From Morchella semilibera (lineage: Eukaryota > Ascomycota > Pezizomycetes > Pezizales > Morchellaceae), in assembly GCA_009192285.1 (NCBI GenBank), contig WBVU01000010.1:2007372-2071371 (forward strand): DNA of 64,000 nucleotides, given 5' to 3'. Shown here piece after piece: positions 39,501 to 52,622 of this stretch. Both the position numbers and the translations under genes were made by a program. How positions within the stretch are numbered: the stretch's first letter is position 1; every line of letters starts with the position of its first letter. Under the pieces are notes generated by a model that was not told the DNA's origin, made no database searches, and was given only the letters and a program-made list of their open reading frames with translations.

Positions 39501-42221
39501 GCGAGAGTGAGTACTCGGGCACGAGCAGGCGAATGGCTCGATGTGGGCTCAATGGCGGGGTCTGGATATGTGGCTCTATCTCCGGTAATTTCTCGCTAGA
39601 TGTTCCGGTAAACTTCGAGTCGTGATGTCCTTCGGCTCTGCTCACGTCAATGTTGATAGTCGGTGGCTGCGTCATGGCTACAGCAGGACTGGATTCAATC
39701 ACCATTTCCTCCCTTGCATGCATGGGAATCTCCATGGTAAGATCCATCTCGCCACCACCAGGCCGACTGATACCACCGCCGGCATTATTACTAGCCCCGA
39801 GATCCATATCCTCAAGTGCCATATTCACATCGTCCTCGCCCATTCCAAGCTCGTCCCCAAAATCTTCCAGGCCTCCGGGGTTGTTGTCAAAGAATGCGAA
39901 ATCGTCTTCCGTGATTGCGTGACCAAACATATCGTCGTCATCCATATCCCCTCCAAATAAATCAGCCTCTCCGGCTCCACTCGCGAGACCCCCGATTGTA
40001 ACAGCATCACTTTGTTTTCGCCCTGGTTCGGGAACTGGGTCAGTAACACCAGGGAGTTCGCCCGCCCAGTCTAGCTCCATTTCTGTAGGCACCACACTTA
40101 TGACTTCTGCGGAAACGGCCAGGGTGTTCGGCGCGCTTCCGGAACCCGTAGATCCTGGACCGCCCTGCCCACCCATTGATTGTGCCTGTTGCTGCCCACC
40201 TTCCGGAGGTGTTGGGTAAACACCCGGGTTCTTTTGCTCTAGTACCTTGAGCTTTGATTTGTCTTCCTTCGTATCCATAGGTTCTGGCTCCTGCTCCTGC
40301 TCCAGCTGTGCCTGTTCCTGTGCCTTGTCCTGGGTCTCCTTTTCTTCCCTCTCCGCTGCCTCCCTTTCGGCCTCCTCTTTGAGCTTGAGAGCTTTTTTCT
40401 CTTCCATTCGTGACTTGATAACACGGTCTCTATCTTCCCGGCCGTTGAGCCATTCCTCTGCCCAGTCCACTGCTGAGGGTGTGTCCCACCAATCCGCGCC
40501 AAGATCTTTTCGTGCTTTATGTATCTGCTTCCCATCTTCTGCGAATACCAGTGACGCGAGTGATAGCGACAAGCTTCCTGATGCAAACCGTGCATATTCT
40601 GGGTCAGTAAATATGCCTTTCCAGAACCCATCCTCGACCTCAGTAGAATCCTGGGTCTGGGCTTCATCAGCTACGGGAATAGTGTCATCCTCGCTGGCCT
40701 TCATAAATAGAAGAGCTTCTGGCCATATAACCTTCACCGCCATTCCCGTGCCGGGGAACTCCTTGAACGGTACCCAGATCTCAATTCTGCGCCAATTTCC
40801 CGTCTGGATTGCCTCCTCTAATATACTCACGGAATCTCCCCGCCATCCGCCACCTGGGACGGAAAGAATACCGCAGTCCTGTAGATATGACCGTACTGCG
40901 CACTTCCACTTTACCTCCTTTGCTGGGGTTTCAGTCTCCGTAACCGGCGCTGGGGGTAGTAATCGTCCCCATTCACCCCATGGTGCAATATATACATCTC
41001 TTCCGTCCAGACCCCCCTCTCCTATCCTTCGAGTCGTACACGACGATACCCGCCGAATTGCGGACTGAACCTCAGTATGTGGAATTATAAGTAGCGTTCC
41101 GGAGGTGGTTAGATATGCCTCCAATGCGACTACAGTGGGTCTTATAATCTCCGGTACCACAACAGGTATGCTAGGGAGTAGCTGTTGGTCCACCTTACCC
41201 GTCTCCTCCTTCTCGTCGCGCTCCTCTGGTATCGATACACGCAGTGATGCCGGCGAGACGAGTGTTCGAATGTTGAGCGGCGTGTAACCGTTCCCAGCGG
41301 CCATCTCAAAATGAAGGGATAGTAGTACAGCGGTGATGAAGCGCTTGTAGGCGGCGAACTGGTCTTCTGCTGGGGGAGCGTCCTCAGGAGCTCCGTCGTC
41401 AGTGAGATCGATCGCGGCAGGTGTGCTGTGGGATGATGGAGGGAACATCCCGGACATGGGAGTTGGCGGAAAGCCTGGTGTAGCAGGACGCGAGGACGAG
41501 GAATGAAATGTCGCTGTATGTGGGGGTTGAGGGGGTGCTAAGGTGGATGCGAGGAAAGTTCCGGATGTCGATTCTAGACAACTATGATTAGCATTGTTTT
41601 TGCGAGGTAGAAAGGTAGATACGTATTTAGGATACCTCGAAGACCCCATTCATCGCGAAGTCTGGCGTCGATTCTTTTCCATTTACCACTAGTCTCCTCC
41701 TCTGCAATCTGGGCCTGTACCTCCCCCTCCATGCTATCATCTCCGCAAGCATCTTTACCGTTGCCAGCGCCTCCGTTGGCGGTATTACCAGACGGTGATG
41801 GGAACCCTTCTATCTGGAATAACCACAGTGTCACGCTGTCGCGATCGGCATAAACGATGTTTCCTTCTGTGCGGAGAGTACGTTCGGCGTGACGGAGGAC
41901 GTTCGTTGTGTGGCGGTTTAATGACGCGGGGAGGAGTTTTGGTTGCGATTGTGTTGGTGAGGGTTGTGGTTGTGGTTGTGGTTGTAACGGCTGTGGGGGT
42001 TGTGGTTGTGGTTGGTTATCGTCTGAAGGGCGGTAGAGGGTGTAGGGTATTCGAGAGAGGTTCTCCTGTCGTTATTGCTACGGGTTAACACCATCATGGA
42101 CGATTGCGCGGGGAGGGGGTGGGCGGGGGTGGGGGGGTGGGAAGGGAAGCGGAAATGGGGGGGGGGGGGGAGGATGTACGATCTTGAGAACGTTCGTTAG
42201 ACAGGTTTCGGGGGATTCCAT
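36588..42221 (-). CDS. MED13: Mediator complex subunit 13 (Mediator kinase module)
   Basis: Med13 (yeast Ssn2/Srb9) links the CDK8 kinase module to core Mediator in the nucleus. I assemble four exons: 42221-42180, 42065-41636, 41573-37666 and 37565-36588, giving 1785 residues. All introns are GT-AG (114, 62 and 100 bp) and keep frame. The N-terminus (TNVLKI joined to ENLSRIPYTLYRPSDD) resembles the Med13 N-domain. After a QP-rich stretch comes VTLWLFQIEGF. A low-complexity Glu/Gln region precedes the family signature PGVYPTPPEG at about residue 605, and ITEDDFAFFD lies near 710. The C-terminal PIWI-like region spans roughly 1100-1785 and includes YVINPFDHPSAVVDICAGF and the last-exon motif RWVSVAWTDNWGELQATESY. 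Exon 1 is only 14 codons, and intron 1 contains a C14 run on the sense strand. An acceptor for intron 2 four bases further upstream would bring in a stop codon, so the downstream AG is preferred. Confidence 0.9.
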
Positions 42222-45200
42222 GCTTCTGTTCCCGAGGTCTTTGGGGTGCTATGATCCCCTGACCGTGATGTTTGCGAGTGATGGTGGTGGTTCGCGGCAA
42301 GGATGTTCCGAGAAGGTTATTATTATTGTTGTTTTGTAGTATCTGTATTCGCGGTATACTGGCAATAGCGTGGTAGCTGATAGTAGAGGTAATAATGTTG
42401 ATATCCACAGCTATAATATTCTTCTATGGCGGCAGTAATGGTGGGATGCTGTAATAGTAGTTGAGTTTGAGGTAGTAGTAGTATGTATGCAATGGGTATG
42501 AGGCTGCTGCAAGTTTTTAGTCGTACAAGCACAAGTGTCTCTCAACCACGACCTTATTCGAGGATCGATGTGTAGGGATCACCGCCTTGGGATGGAACAG
42601 AGTGAGGGAGGGGGCGGTAGGGTGTATGGAGGTGCAGAAGAGCGCTGTCAGGCAACCGGTATTTTGGTTGTTGAGGGGCGCGTTGCTTGATCGTGGTGAA
42701 TGATATTATGGTGACTGGTGATGTATGATTATTATCTCTTTTTTTTCCCTCTTTCTTTCTTTTTTTAAAAACCTCCTCCTCTTGTTATTGTTTTTCACTC
42801 TTTCTCGAGGTCTGTTGGAAAATGTCACGCCTCCTCTTCCTTCCTCTCTTCCGAGTTTAACTTCCCCAGATTTGAGGCTCTGCAATTCCTTCTTCGGCTT
42901 GGGATGTACCGATTCGATGCTAATAAGTATGTGTTACACTCTCTGTGCGCTGCTGGGTGTATTGTAATTGGAACCAGAACCTCGCTATCAATCACGGTCA
43001 ATCGCGTCTTCTCTCAAGAGGTTTCTGCTTTGAAATCCAATACTCGGGAAATGCGCGTGTGGATATATATGCTTCTCCCAGAGTGGGCTAGGAGTCAACT
43101 TAAAAGTCAAGCTATAGACAGGTTCGTTCTCTAGTGTCGCGATAGCAGGGTATAACCTCAAATGCAGTGGCCACAGCAATATTCGTAGTAGCAGTAGTAG
43201 CGGCAGTAGAAGTAAATGTAGTGGTAGCAGTAAAAGTAGTATTTGTAATAGTATCAATAGCAGTAGCAGTAGCAGTAGTAATAGTAGTTGTGGAATATCC
43301 GCCAATGACTCCCGTGAACATTTTGTACTCTCCCCCGGCACCGTAGAATCAATAAGACGCGGCAAACAACTGTAGTGGCCGTTGGAGTACTATTGACGGG
43401 AACTGTATATCATCGGCGGTGCAGTAGCACATTCTCCCTTCCCACCGGGCAAGTGCTCGTTGAGATGCCTCTACACGGAGAGGTGTGGTGTGTGAGTGTC
43501 GTGGGAGAGGTCAGATCAGGGAGTTTTCTGGGTGTGAGGGGGTTTCCTCCTCTTCTTCACGAGTTCCCCAAGGCCGCGCAGCGTGGATAAAAAAAAGAAA
43601 ATGAACGTTGAGTAAGGAAGGATCTCCAGGAGTGGCCCAATAGAGTAAATCAGTTGGGGAAGTATCTATGTATATCTACTACACACGATACTGAAGAAAA
43701 GGATGTGGGCTGGCCTATGCAGATTGTATGTATGCATGTATGTAGTGATAAGTGGTTCGGTGTTGACCAACAAAAAAGAAGCGGCGGCGGCCCAGTTTTC
43801 CCCAAGCAAACCCACGAAGCGAAGGCTGACTGGCGGCCCAGACTTTCCACAGGGCTAGGGAAAATCCCTTTCCCCTCCCCCCCATGTCACGGAGCCGCGC
43901 TTTCCCCAGAGGTGGAGGTAAAAAGAAAAGTGTGGGTGGGCATGTGCTGTATTATACGCTGTAATACACCCCTGAAAGAACGTCACATTATTACCCGTCT
44001 GGCGGTACTGAACTTACCAGTAGTTACTGGCTTGTGTCAGGAGGACAAACGTCCAATATCATCGTCTCCGACAAAGCACGAGTGGAATGTATCACTTGTA
44101 GCTGGCTGGCTAGCTAGTTAGTGGGAACAGCATCGCCGTTCGTTTATCCAATGGAGCCCAGGAAGATCTTGAGTAGCATTCTAAACGCACCTCAAGATCG
44201 CGCCAAATATTTAAGTAGCACATACTTATGTATACATGTAGGTAGCTATACTACCCGGACAATGGAACCGATATTATATGATTGAAAACACTGGTGCTAA
44301 TATTCGAAATACCTAGATCAAGGGTTTGAAACGCAACTACAGGTAGTAGGTACACCGTCAGGGCTCCACAACGGATAATCTTGGCTACATGTAGTAAAAG
44401 AAGCACTAGCACTCTAGCTCTATGGATTATAGAACCAAGTTGGACTTTCGAGAAAATATTAGGGTTCAGGGTGAGAGCTCCTCCAAGCTCACGGGTACTC
44501 TACACCACTGCGAGGAGGACGTGTGGTCAAGTCACATTATGTCACTCAGTCGTTTCTGTGTCACCATAAGCTCGAGATTGGTATTACTCCTAGCTACAGG
44601 CACTAGGGCTCAAGTCCCTTTTGGAGAAACAAATCTTTCTTCCTACCAACAAATGCTGTTTTTCCAGTAACAATTAGCCTAGGCACTATCAACGTTATGC
44701 TAGTGCCGCCACTAGATATCCCAACTTCCAGTCCAGTGAAGCTCGCCGTATTCCCGTAGCACCTCCTCCTGTCATGGTCAACACCGATGATTCTTGGATA
44801 TCAGGATGCGTACGACATGCAGCTTATGAGCAGGGGGGAAATCGATAAATCTCTCATTAAGAAGGGGGTTACTACATAACGAAGGTAAAACTTACATAGT
44901 TAACTTCACATAGACACTCGGGCGTGGCCTTTGTGAGGAAAAATATGAGTGGGGCGTTGTAATTGTTGTAGCAAAGAAGTTGTATACTGGTAGCTGTTGT
45001 GTGTGTGTGGGGGGGGGGGGGCAGGCGACACTGGGTTAACTGAGAAGATTACTACAGGTTATATCAGCGATAATCTACTATTTAGAAACACAAAAGGCAA
45101 GTAGTAGAATATGAAATTTGGCCGAAGAGCTCTCCCTTGTCAACTCTTAGGTTTGGCGAGATACGATGAAATGCATTGGTCCCAACTAGCGGTTTAAAAG

Positions 45201-45808
45201 GGGATTATTTCGGACATAGGCTGTCACTCGACCACGTGAACTACCTGATCTTTGTTATAATTCATCCATGCTTTGTTATTATTATTGTCAATTCATTACA
45301 TACGACGATGTTTGGTTGAGGATAAAACTTGATTTAATTAAATGCACGCTTTATCTACCCGCTAGCCCCTATTCCCATCTTTACTCTAATCCCAATAACT
45401 TTCCCTTCATATACCCAATTGCTCCTGCGTGTTATAAAAGAACAAATTAACAAAATTAGCGCTAAAATGCTCCTGTCTCCAAATGATAAATAAGATATTC
45501 TAAACCCTGGTTTTGAGAAATGGAAAAGAAAAAAGAAGAAAGAGAAAAAAAAAGCGCTTGGAAACTGGCAAGAGCCCCAGCTATTTCAAACCTGGGCTAT
45601 TCCTGTGGCGTGTAATAATAAAATATAGACCAAGGCGAGAAGTCTATATAAAGGATATATTGAGACTACCCATCCATATCCGGAATTTACTCATATGTGT
45701 GTAGACTCCGGGGGGTATCCAAGGTGTCATAGGAAGGCTTGCAGGTTGCCATACCCCAGGTTTCGGGCCTTGGGGATCTTATTTTTAGGAGTTGCAGCTA
45801 ATTCCTGG
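42222..45808. other. Intergenic region upstream of MED13
   Basis: No supported gene is seen. The MED13 promoter should lie in the first kilobase. At about 43177-43287 there is an interrupted (GTA/GCA)n repeat that gives leucine-rich frames on the minus strand; I do not treat these as coding. A (GT)n run ends in a 13-G run (45009-45021). Frames at 43654-44121 and 44381-44670 are open but show no motif. An AT-rich stretch (45,230-45,700) lies beyond the 3' end of the phytochrome gene. Confidence 0.6.
43177..43287 (+). repeat. Interrupted GTA/GCA trinucleotide repeat
   Basis: Just over 100 bases consist mainly of GTA, GCA and AGT triplets with point interruptions, typical of an ageing microsatellite. 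Confidence 0.8.
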
Positions 45809-48800
45809 TTATGAGGTAGCTCCATCCAGCTCGAGCTTTGGGCTGTCCACTTCTTCTGGTGATCCTAAAAACCAGCCTCCACGCTCCCATGCTCCTGGTT
45901 GATATGCAGAAGCTTTCCTTACTTCCGTGTTTTGGATTCCTTCCATCAGGGTCTGCAATCGCCTGAAGTCCACGGGCTTTAATATCCACCCATCAAACCC
46001 AAGCTCCATATATTCTTTGCGTCTCTCTTCAACAAGCGAAGCAGAAACTGCAAATATCGGGACACGGCCGTTATGTAAATGTTTTTGTGGAATACCGCGC
46101 GCTGTATCTGATAACTCGTGGGAACGTATTTGGGTAGTAGAAGTCCCTCCATCCATGATGGGCATCTTTCATACCTGTTAATATCTTATTCCTCATAAAA
46201 GAGGAAACACTAACCTGCATATCCATCAACACAATATCATACTCTTCCCCAGTTTTCATGAATGTATCCGCACATTCGGCTCCATTAACTGTAAGGCAAA
46301 CTTCGTGTCCAAGCTTTTCCATGCGCTTTCTAATGATTTTGCTATTTATAGGGTCATCCTCCGCGACTAGGACCTTAAACTTCGCTACAATGTCTTTTAC
46401 GTGTCCTTTATCATTCATAATTCGTGCAGACGATTTGACAGATGGTGCACCGGGAGGAGGCTCGCTACTAGGGGCCGATGGCCCCTCATCTGGCATCCGA
46501 ACAGCTCTTAGAGGTACTGCTGACCCTTCTATAGCCTCTTGACCAGGCTGAGATTGTGGATTTGTAATTAGAAGGCTGGATGAGCCTGATGGGGATGAAC
46601 TCCGTGGGCTCTTCGGGCCTCCAATAACTGTCTTCATTAATAGAGGCCTAGACGTGCCTGGCCGGGATGTGGTGGGGGTTTCGTTTGGGTTCGAGCTTAA
46701 GTGTGGGCTCGATATTGCGTGAACCAGCCTGTCAATCTCGCTGCGCCCGCTGCTCTGGGAGCCCAAACTCTTCATGCTACCCGTGCTGTTCTTTCTTTCC
46801 ATACTCATAGTTTGCCTTTGAGGCGGCGAATCTACCAGCAGTAGCTCACTTGAGTTCTGGTCTAACAACGGCGGTGTCGCGCATTGGGGTTGCGGTGATG
46901 GGTCTCTAATAGGCGTTGGCGGAGAACCCGATTCTACCTCCTCTTTCTCAGGGGGTAATGTGAATGGAAGGCTTATTGTGAAGCGAGAGCCTGTTCCTTC
47001 CTCAGATTTTAGTCTCAGCTGCCCATTCATATTCCTAATGGTTCTGGCAACTACTGCCAATCCAAGCCCTAGCATCTTCTGTCCCGGGATCTTTGAAAGC
47101 CCGTCAAGAGTTTGATCAACGCGGGGCTTGTTAGGCATAGTCTCTATGCCCATGGAGGATTTTGAATCCTGCTCGTCCTCTGTCTGCACCTGCTCAAATT
47201 CCCGGAAAAGCAAATCAAGCTTTTCGGCCGACATACCGGCCCCAGTATCCTGAATAGCGATCTCAATCTGACATCGATCTTCGCCCACGCTAGGCATCCA
47301 TGCTTCGATTTTGACGCCACCTTGATCGGTGTACTTAATCGCATTTCCAGTGAGGTTAGAAAGGGTTTGACGTAACCTTGATTGATCGCCCTTAACGAAC
47401 TTTGGTAATCCAGGATATTCGACAATGTCTAAAGTAATCCTTTTCCGTTCAGCATCCGATCTAAAAATTGATGTTGCCTCGTTGATAGTGTTGGAGAGAT
47501 TAAAAATTTCATCCATGACTAGATCTTGCCCTTCCTCTGTCCTTGTAAGGTCCAAAAGATCATTGATAACATAGATCAAGGATTTTGAAGCAGTGTGTGA
47601 CCTCGTCAAGTTGTCTCTAGTTTCGGTGTCGAGGGGACTCTCAAGGGCGATTTCAAGGTAGTTGATTATGGCATTCAAAGGAGTTCGGACTAAACTTCAT
47701 TTTCAGTATTTAAACCAACAGCTTAGAGATTGAGGTGTGTATACCTTCATGAGACGCATTGGCCAATAATAATTTTGTCAATTGGCTTTTTTGCAAAGCG
47801 GCCTCTTTCTGTCGCCAAACCTCGATAAACTTCCCGTAGACCAAGCATAGTACAGCCGCCGTCTCGACTACTCGCCACCATAGATGTTATTTAATGAGCC
47901 ATTAAAATTGCCCAAAAGATTGTTGCACAATATAGGATCGAAGTGGCTCACCTTGCTCTTCCGTCCATTCCCGACTTTTCCCTACAACTGTCTCGCTCCA
48001 TATCTTAAAGCTTTGTCTTGGTTCTAAGTACCCTTGGGTGCCCTCTCTCAAGGTCTTTTCATAGGGATTCCCAGCCCAGTTTACTTGCCTTAATTGCCCT
48101 TTCCGGAAGAACACAATGAAGTCATCCCCCCCAATGCTCAAGGGCACTAATAGCAACCCAGCGATTTCAGAAAACCCCGGTGCATAGTTTAGGTCTGGGA
48201 AGTCCATAGAAAGATCCTGAGAAGTGACAATAGAAGTGAAGAGACGTATGCGTAGGTACTCCACCAAAGCTAATGCTTCTTGAGAATGCTGTAGAGTGCC
48301 GAGGACTTTAGTTTCCTCCCTTATCGATAGCAGCCCAAAATCAGCATCGAATAGTTTCAATAGGTCGTCAGAGCTTGCGACGATATATCCTCCGGGATTT
48401 TGCTCTGTCGGGACTGTGTTGATTAACTTTCGTGCTTGGAGTCTTGATGCATAACTCAACCGCTCAATGTTTCTACTCATTGTCTCTCCAATAAGCCTGC
48501 ACATTTTCCGAATTGGGAAACTAACTCTCATCCCCTTCTGCCCATAAGTATGGCAAGAAACAAGGCCCCACAACTGGTCGAAAGCTGTGATAGAGATGCT
48601 CATACTTGCTCGTACAGACATATTTTTTAGGTATTTCAGATGTATCGGGCTCATAGCTCGGAGGTAGGAATGAGTCATATCCAAGGGCTTATCCAAAAAC
48701 TCCTTGCTTTTGCACACGAGTCTTGCAGTCTCTTGGTCCCTGTCATATAAGAGGCGCACTTTGTTGATTCGGTAAAGATCGCGCGCTTGCTTAGGAATAT

Positions 48801-50457
48801 CTGAAGCTGGAAAATTAAGGCCCTTGTAAAGGTCCTTGGTAGCCCTTGGGTCAACAAGTTCAGTAACTACCCGTCCATTCCAGCTTTCGTCAAACTGGTA
48901 GATCATTACACGATGAAAACCCGTCAACTCCTTCACGACACCTACAGCAATCTTTAAAAATGCATCAAGATTTGTAGCCGATGATAGTTGATCTTTCGAG
49001 GGGCATCATATCAGTAAATATAACTAGGAAAAAAAAGGAAGGAAAAAAAAAAAAAAAGACAGAATCCTGATAATTCATATAGTTACCCTGTATTTGGCTC
49101 ATAAGGTTGAAAACCTCCATTGTTGCAGCCTGACCTCTCCGTTTTCTGGCACGACGTAGTACCCGAAGTGGCCTGCTCATACACAGTGTACTTTCCAAAA
49201 AATCTTGCTCCGATGGGTTCGAACCTAATGTGTCCTCTGGAGCACCAAAAACTTCATCTTCCGGGTTAAATAAAGGAAAAAGCTGGTCATCCTCAAGCTC
49301 AAACTCGCATACTATCAAATCTGGATCAGCTTCCGTTATGTGGATTGCACACCAGACTTTAATTCTTGTCGAGTCAGGCGCCGTGATAACTAGTGGGAAG
49401 ACTTCTGGGCCTGAATTTGGCAAGTCGGAAGAGTCGTCCCGGACAAAATCTAGATGTTCGTATAGATTTTCCGCCTGCTCCTCAGACAGGATGTTGCAAA
49501 AGTCGCTCAGTGAGAATAGGTCTGCCGGTGAGTATCCAATCAATAGCTGGGAGTTCTGTTCTTTACCTTAGTGACTTAAATTTCCACCTGCATCTGCAAA
49601 GGTTCCGATGGAGAACAAACCTCACTAACAATCTTGACATCTAGTGCGCCACTTTCATCCTCCCGCAATGCTACCAGCGCCCCAAATCCCTGGACAGCCC
49701 CGGGAATGTGAATAGGCTCATCCTCGCATCGTTGCAAGGTCTCAGCCCCAGAAACCCCAGTAACAACTGCATGGCCGTCCTTTGTCATCTTGTACTTAAA
49801 CCTAGCAGTGATAAAGGTTTCCCTCTCAGTCTTTTCTACTACTTTATTTCCTCTACCACCAAAAAAAATTCCATTACTTCTGGGCTCTTCATCTTCATCC
49901 TCATCCTCCTCGCCATTTACGGCTAAGTTTTGTGCTATAGACCCCATAGATCGCTTTCTGTCTGATCCCCCATCAGATATGTCCTTGAGCGAGATGACCG
50001 AGGCACGTCTGTGTCCTGAAAACCCTCGAGGAGACTTTGAATGATTCCTGCTATGTATTCCACGACCAAGGGATGCTTCATCTCCTAGTGCCACTCCACC
50101 AGAAACAGAACCTGTCGTACTGTCGTTTGAACCCCAGAAGTTACTCGGCGATGTAGGCCTGGGTTGAGCTGGGTGCGATACGTTGACAACTGATCTAATA
50201 GGATATACTAGATCTGCAACATCCGGAGAAAGAGGCCCGAAGTCACTACTGGGTCCTGTGGTGGATGATGCTGCTGGGGAGACAGGTCCCGGGCTTTGGA
50301 AGTACGAAGGAAACGAATCCGGCGGTGAACGTCCTCGTTTTTTTGGCGAGCCAGTACTGTTACGACCTTCCTCGGAGTCTGTTTTTGAAGAAACTAAACC
50401 GAATTTTAGTGATGCGCCGTCGCTCCGATTATGATTGTAGGTCGTCATCTCGGACAT
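45809..50457 (-). CDS. fphA: Fungal phytochrome, hybrid sensor histidine kinase
   Basis: This is a red/far-red photoreceptor that signals by phosphorelay. Six exons (50457-49621, 49555-49087, 48992-47952, 47867-47745, 47689-46215 and 46165-45809) give 1433 residues; the five GT-AG introns are 49-94 bp and keep frame. Residues 1-215 are Ser-rich and acidic. The PAS domain follows, with RCEDEPIHIPGAVQGFGAL; Cys244 matches the bilin-attachment Cys of bacterial and fungal phytochromes. The GAF domain holds PASDIP (Asp499) and SPIH (His552). The PHY tongue has PRQSF at 759-763. The kinase H-box is NASHEVRTPLNAI (His821), followed by N-box (LSNLTGNAIKYTDQGG) and G-boxes (DTGAGM, GLGLAVV). The receiver has VAEDDP, LMDMQMP with Asp1313, and a late Lys in LKP. 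All catalytic residues I can check are present, so the protein should be functional. The usual NMGV after SPxH is NMSV here. Response-pathway partners are not in the window. Confidence 0.95.
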
Positions 50458-51870
50458 CGGGAAAGCCCTGGGATTGTGTATCGATTCTCAAACACAATAT
50501 AGAAATCACTAGTTTTACTATGTGCGGAGGAGTTTATCTGGTAAATATGACTGTAATCGAGTATCGAAAAGGTACTTTTAGGTATAGTATAGAGAGTATA
50601 GTGAATGGATGTACAGAAGAGCTGGACTTCTGAGGCGTTGGAAAAGGTTGTATCTTACCAAGAACTTCCCCACTCTCCAATTGCGTCTTGTATGGCTGAG
50701 GCGTAACGCCGCAAGATGAACTTTAGTGACGGGTATCGGGTCCCCTTTTTTTTCCTTCTCCGTGCAGGATTTCCAGTACCTTGGTTGGGTAGTGTTTGGA
50801 TAAAGCCACAGTGGTTTGGGGGGTAGATACGAAAGGCTTGAGGGTTCTAGGGCTTCACGATGCTAGAACGAGCTATCGCCCGGAACTAAAAATATTAAAG
50901 CTAAAAAGAGGCTGCGGGCTGCCCTGGATTTCCGGTTCCAGTATCTGTGTCCTGTTTGGAAGTATGTCTGGGGAAGAATAGTTTTCTTGTCAAGTCTGGC
51001 GACAGCACAGTCCCCGGGTTGACACGAAAGCAATCAAACCCAATACAAACCCCGCGGTTCAGGAGATGCTCTTGGACACCTTCTGTGGACATTTCTACTG
51101 TAAAACCTAGAGGGCTAGGGATAGGAAACTCTTCGGCCAAATGATCCGCGAACATGATAGCCAGTCGTTTCCCCGGCTATACTTTATTGGGGGTGATCAC
51201 CCTTACCCCTACTAGGGCAGCGACTGGTGAGCACAAATCTCAGAGGTCTGAAAGGTGGTTTTCAGACAAGAAAAAAAAGAAATTACAAAAAAGGGTCTCA
51301 AAGCAGAAGGGAGGTGTCATGGCTAAGGGGTGTTGTTACCGTCCCTCTAGAATCCTTGGTAGAATTATTATATATTTTTATGGCCTCTTGAACATAGGGC
51401 GTGCTAATTCGAAAGCAAGGGTCTTGTTATTTCTACAAGGGCTAATACGTACAAGCGGCCTTTCCTGAGCCATTTAAATTCAAGGAAGCCTTAGGAATAT
51501 GCAACAAAAAGCCACCCAGCCCTTGTCTGCTTGCTCAAATTTAAATTCTCCCATACCTGATTAACATCGAATTTATATTCTACCATTCATGATTCATGAT
51601 GTGACGTCATAACGCCAAGGGGCTCACAAAATCTTTACCACTACGGGCACTCTATCGCTTGTAAATCTGTAAATCATGGGGCAAGGTAATGAATTCTCGT
51701 TAGTGTTAGGTACATGTATGTGCGTACAATAGATTTTCACGTTTCTCGGCCGTGCGGTAGATCTAGGGGAGTTGATCATTATCTGCTCCTGAAGATGTGC
51801 CTGAAGCATTTTTCGCCTCCGCGGGGGGGGGGGGGTTGTGGTGGTTTTGACCAAGGACAAAAGCTCTACA

Positions 51871-51995
51871 GTACCGCATTAGTTTAGTTCGTCTCGACGG
51901 CCGGTCACACAAGACGTTGGAATTCCCCTATTTGGCTGGAAAAGGGAACTTCGGCGTATTGTGTGACTGGCCGTCGAGACGAATTAATGCGATAC
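51871..51995. repeat. Hairpin-forming inverted repeat, first of a pair
   Basis: The left arm (51871-51912) and right arm (51959-51995) are reverse complements over about 37 bases. The inner 25-base match has one mismatch (TTCGTCTCGACGGCC shared), and a small insertion lies in the left arm. The loop is about 46 bases. The arms are near-identical, so the structure is either young or under selection. It could be a miniature inverted-repeat element. Confidence 0.75.
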
Positions 51996-52186
51996 TAGGT
52001 TTGCCTCCCACTCAGCGTACTGGGATACTGGGAAATGGTCAGAGCCTATCACCGCTGTCTATATTCATCTTATCGGATCCTTTCCAGAAAACAATCAAGC
52101 GGCATCCACACCCTTGAAACTAAGGTTAGGGCTTAAAAGGTTGCAGCAGACCCGGATATATTTCTGCACGAGTTACCCTGCATATT

Positions 52187-52555
52187 ATGGTGGGTCAACG
52201 TCAAATCACGCGTGAGCGGGCGAAAGTTACCCGCACTGCATATAAAAAAAACAAGTATATTAATGTCATGGCGCCAAGATACAACCCGCCACATCCCCGT
52301 GAAATTTCGGCGGCTTTTATTACAAAAATATTATGCGGAGAAAAAGTGGCTTTATTAGAAGTAATAGGCGAGAGGTATAGATGTGGTAGGTGCAGCCCCG
52401 CAACTTATAAGACTTTAAATAGGTGCTACCTATATTCCGCAGGTACTGTACGGTCTGTACCTATCGTGGGTGCAAATAACTTCAAAGCGCATCAAGCGCA
52501 TCCGCTATTGACATTAGTTACAGGGTGGGCGAATAAGGGGCTGGCAGCGCCCTAA
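52187..52555 (+). other. Unassigned open frame between two hairpins
   Basis: A 122-codon frame runs from ATG to TAA between the two inverted repeats. Its most ordered part (MAPRYNPPHPREISAAFITK and following residues) vaguely resembles the start of a helix-turn-helix region, and the middle has a C-x2-C pair (YRCGRC). I do not recognise a family. It may be a transposase remnant, a small orphan protein or chance. Confidence 0.25.
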
Positions 52556-52622
52556 CCAGCAAAGAGCTTTTGCATTTTTCTGATTCTAAGTAATCCCTGA
52601 TCTCTGCTGACTTTTGGGTACG

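Noticed and set aside
40247-41068. Long plus-strand frame of 273 codons, and others at 38402-38974 and 37952-38290
   Set aside because: They are antisense to MED13 exon 3. Their Ser-rich translations are shadows of its acidic and charged codons, with no family motif.
41574-41649. An ATG at the start of the long MED13 frame (41649) as the gene start
   Set aside because: This ATG lies across the exon 2/intron 2 boundary. Upstream exons with a Med13-like N-terminus join in frame, so the long frame is only exon 3.
42988-43365. Leucine-rich minus-strand frame (125 codons)
   Set aside because: The Leu/Ile runs are the translation of a TAC/TGC-type microsatellite. It is not a membrane protein gene.
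43654-44121. Plus-strand frame of 155 codons
   Set aside because: No motif, mixed composition and a possible chance frame. I could not support it as a gene.
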